A stretch of 64,000 nt of DNA from NCBI RefSeq assembly GCF_900639915.1, contig NZ_CAAAID010000004.1, positions 1 to 64,000 of the forward strand. Reading direction: 5' to 3'. Of the stretch, positions 1-7,889 are shown piece by piece (the first letter of the stretch is position 1; every line of letters starts with the position of its first letter). The translations under genes and the position numbers were made by a program. The notes below the pieces were generated by a model. It saw only the letters and a list, made by a program, of their open reading frames with translations, did no database searches and was not told the origin of the DNA. The DNA is from Legionella nagasakiensis. Lineage in GTDB: Bacteria > Pseudomonadota > Gammaproteobacteria > Legionellales > Legionellaceae.

Positions 1-81
1 ATGAAACTCATTCAACGTCGTGCCTATGGGTTTAGAAATTTTGAAAATTATAGGTTAAGGGTTAAGGTTTTGTGTTCTTGA
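1..81 (+). mobile_element. 3' end of a transposase gene (probably ISL3 family), cut by the window edge
   Basis: Only the last 26 codons are present, read from base 1 to a TGA at 79-81. The residues include IQRRAYGFRNFENYRLRV, which matches the typical C-terminal end of ISL3-type (DDE_Tnp_ISL3) transposases. This is recognition by motif only. The remainder lies to the left of the window, so it cannot be said whether the element is intact. A GC-rich tract at 88-111 could be the right terminal inverted repeat, which would place the end of the element a few bases from the tRNA-Arg 3' end. Confidence 0.6.
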
Positions 82-87
82 TTAGTG

Positions 88-111
88 CCCCCGGATTTGG
101 GGATGAGCCCT
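88..111. repeat. Possible right terminal repeat of the IS element
   Basis: The minus strand reads GGGCTCATCCCCAAATCC and then a G-run, ending just downstream of the transposase stop. ISL3-type elements usually begin with a G-rich imperfect inverted repeat, so position and composition fit. The left end is outside the window, so the repeat cannot be confirmed. The neighbouring bases 112-119 would be the 8-bp target duplication if this is right. Confidence 0.35.
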
Positions 112-114
112 GTA

Positions 115-191
115 TGGCGCGCTCGGAGGGACTCGAACCCCCGACACCTTGGTTCGAAGCCAAGTACTCTATCCAGCTGAGCTACGAGCGC
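115..191 (-). tRNA. tRNA-Arg (anticodon TCG)
   Basis: A 77-nt cloverleaf on the minus strand. Acceptor arms GCGCTCG and CGAGCGC pair, followed by discriminator G and an encoded CCA (115-117). The anticodon stem CTTGG/CCAAG encloses the loop CTTCGAA, giving anticodon TCG, which reads CGA codons. The T-arm GGGGGTTCGAGTCCC is present. It is the last of three tRNA genes on this strand. Confidence 0.95.
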
Positions 192-194
192 ATT

Positions 195-300
195 CTAGAT
201 ACTAGATTCCAGAAATAGAAACTAGTTGGTGTTCTTACTAAAGCATCTGGAAACAATCATTTTACTTCTAGTAACTAGTCTCCAGCTACTAGCTACCAGG
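195..300. repeat. CTAG-rich degenerate repeat tract between tRNA genes
   Basis: The spacer between tRNA-Arg and tRNA-Lys is full of related short words (CTAGAT, ACTAGATTCCAG, AAACTAGTTGG, CTAGTAACTAGTCTCCAG, CTACTAGCTACCAGG). They occur in both orientations and partly pair with each other. It looks like a decayed short palindromic or tandem repeat and not coding sequence. No open frame was seen in it. Confidence 0.5.
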
Positions 301-301
301 A

Positions 302-377
302 TGGTGGGCCGTATAGGATTCGAACCTATGACACAGAGGTTAAAAGCCTCCTGCTCTACCAACTGAGCTAACGGCCC
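302..377 (-). tRNA. tRNA-Lys (anticodon TTT), copy 1
   Basis: A 76-nt minus-strand cloverleaf. Acceptor GGGCCGT pairs with ACGGCCC, followed by ACCA with encoded CCA. The anticodon loop CTTTTAA gives TTT (Lys). The T-loop TTCGAAT is present. It is identical to the copy at 476-551. Confidence 0.96.
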
Positions 378-475
378 CTACTTGCATACTCTAGAGCAGG
401 AAAAACACTAAAATTTAGTCCCGACCACCCACATTCTACTATGGAGGTGAGTTTGTTAACAAATCATTTTGAACG

Positions 476-551
476 TGGTGGGCCGTATAGGATTCGAACC
501 TATGACACAGAGGTTAAAAGCCTCCTGCTCTACCAACTGAGCTAACGGCCC
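476..551 (-). tRNA. tRNA-Lys (anticodon TTT), copy 2
   Basis: Base-for-base the same 76-nt tRNA as at 302-377, separated from it by about 98 bp of unrelated spacer. It starts only 24 bp downstream of the stop codon of the minus-strand GHMP kinase gene. The mevalonate operon and the tRNA genes are therefore co-oriented and could share read-through transcription. Confidence 0.96.
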
Positions 552-575
552 CAAAGAGGCTGAAATCATACCCGA

Positions 576-1469
576 TCAAGCTGAAATTTCAAGTGTTTTG
601 GGCAGATTATTTTCAAATAATCCACCTTTTGTATATAAATGTTCACTGGTTGCCAAGAGATCGCAACCTATTAAAGACAATTGCTTAAGAACTGGTTGGA
701 GCTTCGTCCGGGAAACAAACAACAATAAAACATCTGCCCCCATCGCACCGCATCCTTTTGCCGCCAATATTTCTGTTTGCTGTTTAAGCCAATCGAGGTA
801 TTGCTGGCTTTCTTTCGTTACAAGATTAAGGCTCAACAATTGTTTATGATAGGCATTGACTGCGTCAATCATACAAGCACTATCACGCGATTCAAACGCT
901 TGCTTTCCCAGTTCAACAATGATTGATAATTCATTTATTTCGTTTGGCAGAGACTGTGTTTGCAAATGGTGATGCGTAATTAGTTTTTTTCCTGTATGTA
1001 ATAAGATGAAAGCAAGATCATCAAAAGGCCAGTCATAAATCTGATATTGACGCTGTTGATGATGAATATAAACACAGCCACGCAACGATTGCGCCAAGAC
1101 ATCATAGCCACTGGGACGTAACCCTTGCTTGTCCCAAGATACCTGTGAATAAGCTTCGTGCATCTCCATTAATGTGCCCATTTTGTTATGCACATAACAG
1201 CTTGCATAATAGGCTCCCAAAAATTGTGCACTCGAAGCGCCCAAGCCACCACGGTTCTGATAAGGATCAAACCAACTGAGCCCTTGTTCAATATTTGATT
1301 CTTTCCACCAACGACCCGCAGGAGAAGCAGGATGAATATTATTTAATCCAACTTTATCCAATAACGTCACTTCAAAACAAGGCGTTGTTGTTAACACAAG
1401 TGCAGGCCCACCTACGATAGCAACATATTCACCTAACAAGAACGTTTTAGCGGGCAAAAACCATTTCAT
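576..1469 (-). CDS. GHMP-family kinase, probable phosphomevalonate kinase
   Basis: A 297-residue GHMP-superfamily small-molecule kinase. The N-terminal stretch has the KTFLLGEYVAIVGGPAL signature (residues 8-24). The ATP-binding glycine/serine motif GGLGASSAQ lies at about 74-82, and a late GCGAMGADVLL segment at about 238-248 corresponds to the third GHMP motif. The start ATG overlaps the stop of the HMG-CoA reductase gene (ATGA), so the two are translationally coupled. Mevalonate kinase and the diphosphomevalonate decarboxylase are recognisable elsewhere in the window. By elimination this gene should phosphorylate mevalonate 5-phosphate. That substrate is inferred; the protein is short compared with eukaryotic-type phosphomevalonate kinases. 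Confidence 0.7.
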   Translation of the reverse strand: MKWFLPAKTFLLGEYVAIVGGPALVLTTTPCFEVTLLDKVGLNNIHPASPAGRWWKESNIEQGLSWFDPYQNRGGLGASSAQFLGAYYASCYVHNKMGTLMEMHEAYSQVSWDKQGLRPSGYDVLAQSLRGCVYIHHQQRQYQIYDWPFDDLAFILLHTGKKLITHHHLQTQSLPNEINELSIIVELGKQAFESRDSACMIDAVNAYHKQLLSLNLVTKESQQYLDWLKQQTEILAAKGCGAMGADVLLLFVSRTKLQPVLKQLSLIGCDLLATSEHLYTKGGLFENNLPKTLEISA

Positions 1470-2770
1470 AGCGCAGACTGAACCTGCCTAATCTCTGCCA
1501 ACAATGCGCAAGCATTGTTTAAGCTCACGCGTTTATTTAACATTAACCAATGTTGCAGTCGCTCCTTCAACAATGGCATTTCTTTATCCGTCGCACCAGC
1601 AACAAGTAACAAATTATCAAGATGAAGCTTCATGTGGCCTTGAATGATCCCTTCCGTACATAACGCCTTCAGTGCTCCTAAATTCTGTACAAGTCCCACA
1701 GCAGCAATGATACGGGATAATTGATTAGCCGACTCAATTCCCATCATTCTTAGGCACATTTTGGCAGTAGGATGCAATGAAGTAACCCCGCCAACTGTTC
1801 CAACGATAATGGGAGCCGTTAATTCACCTCGCAATAACTTATTGTCATGATCATAACGCCAGCGAGTAATTGCCTGATATTGACCCGAACGAGCCGCGAA
1901 AGCATGCACACCTGCTTCTACTGCACGCCAATCATTGCCAGTGGCAATGATCACAGGATCCATCCCATTCATAACCCCTTTATTATGTGTAGCGGCCCGA
2001 TAAGGATCCATTTCTGCAAAAAGAGAAGCTTCTTGCAAGCGCCCACCAAGAGAAGGGTCCACATCACGAATGGTCACCGTAGCGGTCGTGAGTTTTTGAT
2101 CATTTAAGTTCGAAAGAATACACATGGAAACCTGTTCACCCGTCAAATGTTCAATGGGCGTTTTCAAATACTCCAAGACTTGATTAATAATGTTTGCTCC
2201 CATGGCATTACAACTATTCATGGTTAAATGAATAACGGCCATCTCACCACCGTCTGGACGCGGAAGACGACGCAATTGGATATCAATAACACCGCCACCA
2301 CGCTTAACCATATTAGCTGCCACATCTTCATTGGCTTTTTCAATCAAAAATTGTTTGTTTTCCGCAAAAACAGAAGATAATCGCTCAAAATTTTGAACAT
2401 TTGCTAATTGAATTTGGCCAAGGATGCAATCACCTTTCACACAAGTGCTAATTTCACCAGCTTGTCTAATCCATTTCGCAGTTTTTGACAAAGCCGCAAT
2501 AATCGACGTCTCTTCGACTGCCATTGGAATGATGTAATCTTGACCATCAATGCAAAAATTAGTGGCAACCCCTAAAGGAAGTTGAAAATAACCAATGACA
2601 TTTTCAATTAATTTATCGGCAAGATTCGTATCCTGTATGCCTCCCTCGCGTAAAAAATGAATGTCCTCGATGGTTAAGGCGCCTAGTTCCATCAATCGCT
2701 GAAAACGTTCCTCACGATCTAATTTGGAAAACCCTTGGAATAATTGGCCGGCATTTTTTCTTAATGACAT
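1466..2770 (-). CDS. mvaA: Hydroxymethylglutaryl-CoA reductase (class II type)
   Basis: Reduces HMG-CoA to mevalonate, the committed step of the mevalonate route (direction known from bacterial homologues). The protein is 434 residues from the chosen ATG at 2770, which has an AAAGGAG ribosome site; an upstream in-frame start lacks one. Family landmarks are ENVIGYFQLPLGVA (about 56-69), PMAVEETSI (about 82-90) and an N-A-M-G-A-N-I-I-N segment near residue 200. Length and motifs fit the soluble bacterial class II enzyme, with no membrane anchor. It overlaps the idi 3' end by 10 bp and the kinase start by 4 bp, forming a tight three-gene operon. Confidence 0.93.
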   Translation of the reverse strand: MSLRKNAGQLFQGFSKLDREERFQRLMELGALTIEDIHFLREGGIQDTNLADKLIENVIGYFQLPLGVATNFCIDGQDYIIPMAVEETSIIAALSKTAKWIRQAGEISTCVKGDCILGQIQLANVQNFERLSSVFAENKQFLIEKANEDVAANMVKRGGGVIDIQLRRLPRPDGGEMAVIHLTMNSCNAMGANIINQVLEYLKTPIEHLTGEQVSMCILSNLNDQKLTTATVTIRDVDPSLGGRLQEASLFAEMDPYRAATHNKGVMNGMDPVIIATGNDWRAVEAGVHAFAARSGQYQAITRWRYDHDNKLLRGELTAPIIVGTVGGVTSLHPTAKMCLRMMGIESANQLSRIIAAVGLVQNLGALKALCTEGIIQGHMKLHLDNLLLVAGATDKEMPLLKERLQHWLMLNKRVSLNNACALLAEIRQVQSAL

Positions 2771-3789
2771 GCCTTCTCCTTTAAATCTTTTAATACACGA
2801 CTGCCTGTACAAAACATAGCAACCTTTAATTCATATTCAATCGAGGTCATCGTTTGAATGACTTGTTCTGCTGAATGCAATGCAGCATCAAGCATCGGTT
2901 TGGCAAAACCAACCGTCGTTGCTCCCAGTGCAAATAGTTTTGCCGCATCCAGACCATGCCGAACCCCACCAGAACCCCAAACCTCAAAACTGGCATGCAA
3001 AGAAATCGCATCGCAAACACTGTTTACGGTATTAATACCCCAGTCACGAAACGCTTTTGATGCTTTTTGGCGGATGGGTTCATGAATCGCACGATGTCCT
3101 TCAATACGCCCCCAATGCGTGCCGCCTAAACCACTCACATCAACGGCCGCAATCCCAATGTTATTTAGGCGCACTAATGTTGACTTTGAGAATCCACATC
3201 CTGTTTCCTTCACAATGACCGGTAAAGGCAACTGTTGGACTAACCTTTCTAACGCATACCAACATCCTTTAAAGGTAGGAGTGCCTTCTGGCTGAATGCA
3301 TTCCTGCAAAGGATTACAATGGATGATTAATGCATGGGCTTCTATCGCATCCGTCAGACGTTGAATCTGCGGAAGAGGGGTGGAGATTAACTGCGCAATA
3401 CCCAAATTACTGAATAAACTGACCTGAGGGAAATCGCGCCGCAGAGGCTTCCATTCAAAAGCAGCATGTCGGTCAGTCAGTTCGCGTCGTTGCGAACCGA
3501 CCCCCATGGCCCATCCATTATGAGCACATGCTTCAATAAGATGGCGATTAATATTGACCGCATCACGATGCCCAGCTGTCATGGATGCAACGATAAATGG
3601 CTTAGTTACCGAAGCACCAAAGCGAATACCAGTAATATCGATGTCTTGAAAATCAATATCTGGTAATGCTTCGTGCATTAAAACGACGCGATCAAGCCTA
3701 TTCAACTCATGGCTTTGATTATCTTGCATAAGTGCAAGCTCAATGTGATCCTGTTTTCGTTTTTCAAATTGACTGTAATCGTCTGCCAT
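2761..3789 (-). CDS. fni: Type 2 isopentenyl-diphosphate delta-isomerase
   Basis: An FMN- and NADPH-dependent enzyme that interconverts IPP and DMAPP. The protein starts MADDYSQFEKRKQDHIELAL, the characteristic opening of type 2 isomerases (RKxxHI). It also has SMTAGH (about 70), GVGSQR (about 98), the E-T-G-C-G-F block, and a glycine-rich GSGGVRHGLDAAK flavin-phosphate region near residue 265. I chose the ATG at 3789 (342 residues). A longer in-frame version from 3843 exists but adds 18 residues not typical of the family, and the ribosome site is weak in either case. It is first in the operon with HMG-CoA reductase and the GHMP kinase, so this locus makes mevalonate and balances the C5 units. 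Confidence 0.92.
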   Translation of the reverse strand: MADDYSQFEKRKQDHIELALMQDNQSHELNRLDRVVLMHEALPDIDFQDIDITGIRFGASVTKPFIVASMTAGHRDAVNINRHLIEACAHNGWAMGVGSQRRELTDRHAAFEWKPLRRDFPQVSLFSNLGIAQLISTPLPQIQRLTDAIEAHALIIHCNPLQECIQPEGTPTFKGCWYALERLVQQLPLPVIVKETGCGFSKSTLVRLNNIGIAAVDVSGLGGTHWGRIEGHRAIHEPIRQKASKAFRDWGINTVNSVCDAISLHASFEVWGSGGVRHGLDAAKLFALGATTVGFAKPMLDAALHSAEQVIQTMTSIEYELKVAMFCTGSRVLKDLKEKACH

Positions 3790-3864
3790 CACAATTGTTA
3801 TTTCTGCTAAAAATGGTTTGAATTTTACCACATCATAAGACAATCAACCACTTACATCACTCAC

Positions 3865-4878
3865 TTATTGATACTTTCTGATAAACACAGAAAACACTTC
3901 ATTCAGACTATGATTTAATTGCGTAAAAAAATACATTAGGCTATAGAATCCAAGCGCATCGCTCTCTAATGATGCGAATCGTTCAGGATAATCAGCTATT
4001 GCCTTTTCTAATAATGAAGACACATTGGCAGCCGGCAGCATCGTACCTGCGCCATCTTTTTGCAGCTGTAAGATAAGTACATTGATATTATGTTTGGTTG
4101 TGTTGGCCGCCTCTTCAATTAAACTTAAATCTTCTTCACACAAATGAGGCAAAAACCATTGATAAGATTCAATTAGATTACTCATATAGTGTGAGCAACG
4201 GCCAATGCCATTCAGAACCGTCAAAAAATCTCGACCAGAGAGACGATGAAATAATAACTCATACCGAATTAATAACGCATTTTTTTTAATGTCTTGAAAA
4301 TCCATCGATAAAACATGACTAGAAACAAACGTTCTAACTTGTCTTGTTTTAATCACCGTAGTTAACAAGGCATTCATTTTTTGTAAATAACCGATAAACA
4401 AGTCAGTAATGTTTGTCCTTATGGGGAATAAAAAGCATCCAACGACTAGCGCAAGGCCTGCCCCCAAAGCAGTATCCACAATGCGTGCTCTTAACAACAT
4501 CAAATTCCAATTTCCAATCAAGGCAAACAGAAAAACAACAAAACAAGTCAGAAAAAACATGGCGGCCAGATGCTGGATTTTTATCAAATAGATGGTAAAA
4601 AAAACAAAAGTAATGAGAAAAAACAAGATGATGGTTCTATCAGCTGGCAGCAAAAAATATAACGCCGTTCCCACGCAACCGCCTAAGATTGTCATACCGA
4701 CCCGCTCAATTGAGCGCTTGACACTTTCCCCCCAGGTTTGCGCAGTCAACGCCATGGCGGTTAGCGTAATCCAATAACCCCGTTCAAAAGCGAAATACTC
4801 ACTAATCAATTCAGCAATAGCGATAGCAATTGCCGCCTGAATAGCCATTTTAGTCGTATTTCTAAGTTTCATCTGCAT
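3865..4878 (-). CDS. FUSC-family integral membrane protein
   Basis: A 337-residue protein with about six N-terminal hydrophobic segments (residues about 10-160), then a mostly soluble helical C-terminal half. Early residues include FERGYWITLTAMALTAQTWGESVKRSIERVGMTILGG, the hallmark region of the FUSC/aromatic acid exporter fold. The family includes efflux proteins such as AaeB, but the substrate cannot be read from sequence. The gene overlaps the 3' end of the preceding FUSC gene by 17 bp, so the two are coupled and may form a hetero-oligomer. It could equally be an orphan membrane protein of unknown role. Confidence 0.75.
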   Translation of the reverse strand: MQMKLRNTTKMAIQAAIAIAIAELISEYFAFERGYWITLTAMALTAQTWGESVKRSIERVGMTILGGCVGTALYFLLPADRTIILFFLITFVFFTIYLIKIQHLAAMFFLTCFVVFLFALIGNWNLMLLRARIVDTALGAGLALVVGCFLFPIRTNITDLFIGYLQKMNALLTTVIKTRQVRTFVSSHVLSMDFQDIKKNALLIRYELLFHRLSGRDFLTVLNGIGRCSHYMSNLIESYQWFLPHLCEEDLSLIEEAANTTKHNINVLILQLQKDGAGTMLPAANVSSLLEKAIADYPERFASLESDALGFYSLMYFFTQLNHSLNEVFSVFIRKYQ

Positions 4879-5926
4879 TCTGAGCTAATTTACTAATGTG
4901 CTGACTCATTAATTCAAAGCTTAATTTAATATTCAGCAGCAACATAATAATAGATGGGTCGACAGAGGGTACACGCCCTAATTTCTTTGCCAACTCTGGA
5001 AATCCATAGAACGATGAATCTACGGAAACAGTAAAATCCGCATGCACTTGAATCCTTGATAATAATTTAACGAATTGTTTGCATGCCATACTCACTGCGA
5101 GCTGCGATGGACGTGACATCTTGTGCTGTTGTACCTCCAAAGCATGATAAGCATCCATCAGGAGTATATACGCATGCATTAAAGCATATTGGTGCAACAC
5201 AATATGGCTTAATTGTTTTTCTTCGCTGGTTATCTTACTGCGAAATTGGATAGCTTGATTGGTATTAACCAATTGCATCAAAGTCTTTTTTATTGATGTG
5301 CTCGGTAAATCGGTAAAATAGAGCATTTTTCTGCCAGAAAGCAGAAGGCATCGTCTTACATCCGCCATTCCGGAACTCAACGTCTGGAAAAACCGATTTG
5401 AGTTTTTAACAAACAAACGCGGGTAATTTTCCGGGAAAATAAATAAAATAATAATGGCAGAAACCCCAAAACCAACAAATAAACCATAAAGGTGGGTCCA
5501 TGCCTCACTGGCAGATGAGAAAGGCAAAATAGTCGCCAGAAAACATAATGTCCAACCCATCATAGGAGCCATGCTGTTTTCTAGACCGAAACGTCGTATA
5601 TAATTCGCTAAAAATCCCAGCACAACGAGTGTTAAAGCCGTCCAACCCGTTGAATCACGAACCATTAAACCAATAGCAAATACCGTAAAATAGATTAAAT
5701 CAAAAATAACGACATGAAAAAGTTTTAGAATCCATGTCTCAGCCACAACACCTTGTACTGCAATCCCGCCGGCAATACCCGCCAGCATGGACGTCAACAT
5801 CCCTTCATCACGCACGATCCAAACGGAAATAACAATAGCCAATACCGTCTTTAGAGCTTGTTTTAAATTAAAATAACCAGGATCAATATTCCATAAATAA
5901 ACCCGAAATCGATTGAAGGTACGCAC
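4862..5926 (-). CDS. FUSC-like integral membrane protein
   Basis: 354 residues. Hydrophobic helices occupy about residues 20-165 (including ALKTVLAIVISVWIV and a G-I-A-G-G-I-A stretch), followed by a cytoplasmic-looking helical C-terminal domain. The arrangement matches the neighbouring FUSC protein, and the pair probably arose by duplication. It is first in a two-gene minus-strand operon, divergent from the lipid-transport operon across a 63-bp spacer that must hold both promoters. No substrate can be assigned. Confidence 0.65.
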   Translation of the reverse strand: MRTFNRFRVYLWNIDPGYFNLKQALKTVLAIVISVWIVRDEGMLTSMLAGIAGGIAVQGVVAETWILKLFHVVIFDLIYFTVFAIGLMVRDSTGWTALTLVVLGFLANYIRRFGLENSMAPMMGWTLCFLATILPFSSASEAWTHLYGLFVGFGVSAIIILFIFPENYPRLFVKNSNRFFQTLSSGMADVRRCLLLSGRKMLYFTDLPSTSIKKTLMQLVNTNQAIQFRSKITSEEKQLSHIVLHQYALMHAYILLMDAYHALEVQQHKMSRPSQLAVSMACKQFVKLLSRIQVHADFTVSVDSSFYGFPELAKKLGRVPSVDPSIIMLLLNIKLSFELMSQHISKLAQNADET

Positions 5927-5989
5927 GTATTTTTGCCGTAAGACAGGATTTCGTATTATCCTAGGCTATTTTTCAATACAATAGCAATC

Positions 5990-7120
5990 ATGACCAAAAC
6001 TCAGTCGAACGCCCGTTTTGTTTTTGACAAGGAAAATAAGATTTATCATTGCGAAGGCGACTGGTCGATCCTCAATCTTGGAAATCTATTCAAGCAATTC
6101 GAACAAGATACCATTCCTTCTTCAACAAAAATGACCATCGACGGCAAAGCACTGGAAAAATTTGACAGTGCGGGAGCTCTTACACTATGGCATTGCATTG
6201 AAAAATTAAAAAAACAAGACAACTCCATCACGTTAAATAATTTCAGCAAACAGCAGCAAGAGTTACTGTCTCTGGTCGAAGAAAAAAGCGAAAACCTGCG
6301 TTATACACCCCCTTCACCCAAACAAAAAAATATCTTATACCACATCGGGGAAGAAACGGTTCACAAATTAAATCAGGCCAATGGCTTAATCGTTTTAGTA
6401 GGTGACCTTAGTGAAAAAATTATTACTGCATTTCGTCACCTGCGACGGTTTCATTTTCCAAGCATTATTGCCACCATTCATGCCACCGGCGTCACCGCCC
6501 TGCCAATCATCGGTTTACTTTCATTTTTAATTGGCGTTGTTCTCGCCTATCAGATGGGCTTACAGCTGGAAACTTACGGCGCCAATATTTTTATTGCTTA
6601 TTTATCAGGCATGGCAATCTTTCGTGAATTTGCTCCACTGATTACCGCCATTATTGTCGCCGGTCGAACAAGTTCATCGTTTACAGCCCAAATTGGCAGT
6701 ATGAAAATTAACGAAGAAGTCGACGCCCTGTATACCATGGGACTTTCTCCCACCGAATTATTAGTTGTTCCCAAGGTCATTGGATTATTATTAATATTTC
6801 CTTTGCTCATCTTTTGGTCTGACTTTTTCAGCACGTTGGGCGCTATGATCATGTCCAAATTTATGTTACATGTGGGTTATATGGACTTTTTATCCCGCTT
6901 GCAAGATTCTGTTGGTCTAAAACAAATGATGCTAGGGTTATATAAAGCACCTGCTTTTGCCATTCTGATCGCGCTGGTTGGATGCTTTCAAGGATTTCGT
7001 GTGGAATTAAACGCCGACAGTTTGGGAGAAAAAACGACAAAAAGTGTGGTACAAGCATTATTTTTAATCATTGTTGCTGATGCGGTGTATTCCGTCATTT
7101 ACAGTTGGCTGGACGTTTAA
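5990..7120 (+). CDS. mlaE: Mla/Mce-type ABC transporter permease with N-terminal STAS domain
   Basis: 376 residues. The first ~100 form a soluble STAS-like domain (a D-G-K-A-L-E-K-F-D-S-A-G-A-L segment near 48-61). A MlaE-type permease follows, with IHATGVTALPIIGLLSFLIGVV at about 162-183 and ITAIIVAGRTSSSFTAQIGSMK near 218-239. In the E. coli Mla system MlaB (STAS) and MlaE are separate proteins; here they are fused, as in several other proteobacteria. The system moves phospholipids between inner and outer membranes, but direction and lipid are not shown by sequence. It is first gene of the operon and is followed one base later by the ATPase start codon. Confidence 0.88.
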   Translation: MTKTQSNARFVFDKENKIYHCEGDWSILNLGNLFKQFEQDTIPSSTKMTIDGKALEKFDSAGALTLWHCIEKLKKQDNSITLNNFSKQQQELLSLVEEKSENLRYTPPSPKQKNILYHIGEETVHKLNQANGLIVLVGDLSEKIITAFRHLRRFHFPSIIATIHATGVTALPIIGLLSFLIGVVLAYQMGLQLETYGANIFIAYLSGMAIFREFAPLITAIIVAGRTSSSFTAQIGSMKINEEVDALYTMGLSPTELLVVPKVIGLLLIFPLLIFWSDFFSTLGAMIMSKFMLHVGYMDFLSRLQDSVGLKQMMLGLYKAPAFAILIALVGCFQGFRVELNADSLGEKTTKSVVQALFLIIVADAVYSVIYSWLDV

Positions 7121-7121
7121 C

Positions 7122-7859
7122 ATGAACGAGCCAATTATTGAAATTAAAGGATTAAAAAATTATTTAGGGGGCCAATGGGTTCATTCAAATGTGAACCTCA
7201 CCGTAAAAAAAGGAGAAATTCTTGCCATTATTGGTGGCAGTGGCAGTGGAAAAACCACTATTTTACGCAGCATCCTAATGCTTCTAAAACCAACCGCAGG
7301 AACCATCGAAGTATTTGGAAAAAATATTCAACAGCTCAGTGAACACGAAGCAAACACACTGCGCCAACGCTGGGGCATGTTGTTTCAACACAGCGCTCTT
7401 TTTTCAGCAATGACGGTTCTTGAAAATATCATGTTCCCCATGCACGAGCTGGCATCGCTTGATAAACAGTTCATGCATGAATTGGCCATGCTAAAGCTGA
7501 CGCTTGTTGGTTTACCCAAAGAAGCAGGAGGAAAATTCCCTTCAGAACTAAGTGGCGGGATGCAACGACGAGCTGCTGCAGCACGTGCCATTGCCATGGA
7601 TCCTGAATTATTATTTCTTGATGAACCGACTTCAGGACTTGATCCATTAAGCGCCAAACAATTCGATGAATTAATTCTTTTTTTAAGAAACACACTGAAC
7701 CTAACCATCGTTATTGTAAGTCATGACATTGAATCTCTGCAGCGCACAACCGATCGGGTCGCTTTTGTGGGTAAAGGAAAGATAATTAGCGTGGAACCCA
7801 TGGATAAATTAATGCAAAATAATCATCCATTAATTGCTGATTACTTCAGTAAATTTTAA
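7122..7859 (+). CDS. mlaF: Mla/Mce-type ABC transporter ATP-binding protein
   Basis: 245 residues from the ATG at 7122, one base after the permease stop; an upstream in-frame start would bury the N-terminus in the permease gene. Walker A is GGSGSGKTT (about 37-45), the Q-loop is in WGMLFQHSALFS, the signature is LSGGMQRR, Walker B is LLFLDEPTSGLDP, and the switch histidine is in VIVSHD. The order and the MlaF-like QHSALF segment fit an ATPase of the lipid-transporting MCE systems. It should sit on the cytoplasmic face with the MlaE-like permease. Confidence 0.93.
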   Translation: MNEPIIEIKGLKNYLGGQWVHSNVNLTVKKGEILAIIGGSGSGKTTILRSILMLLKPTAGTIEVFGKNIQQLSEHEANTLRQRWGMLFQHSALFSAMTVLENIMFPMHELASLDKQFMHELAMLKLTLVGLPKEAGGKFPSELSGGMQRRAAAARAIAMDPELLFLDEPTSGLDPLSAKQFDELILFLRNTLNLTIVIVSHDIESLQRTTDRVAFVGKGKIISVEPMDKLMQNNHPLIADYFSKF

Positions 7860-7889
7860 AATGGTAGCCACTAATAGGGAGTATCGTGC

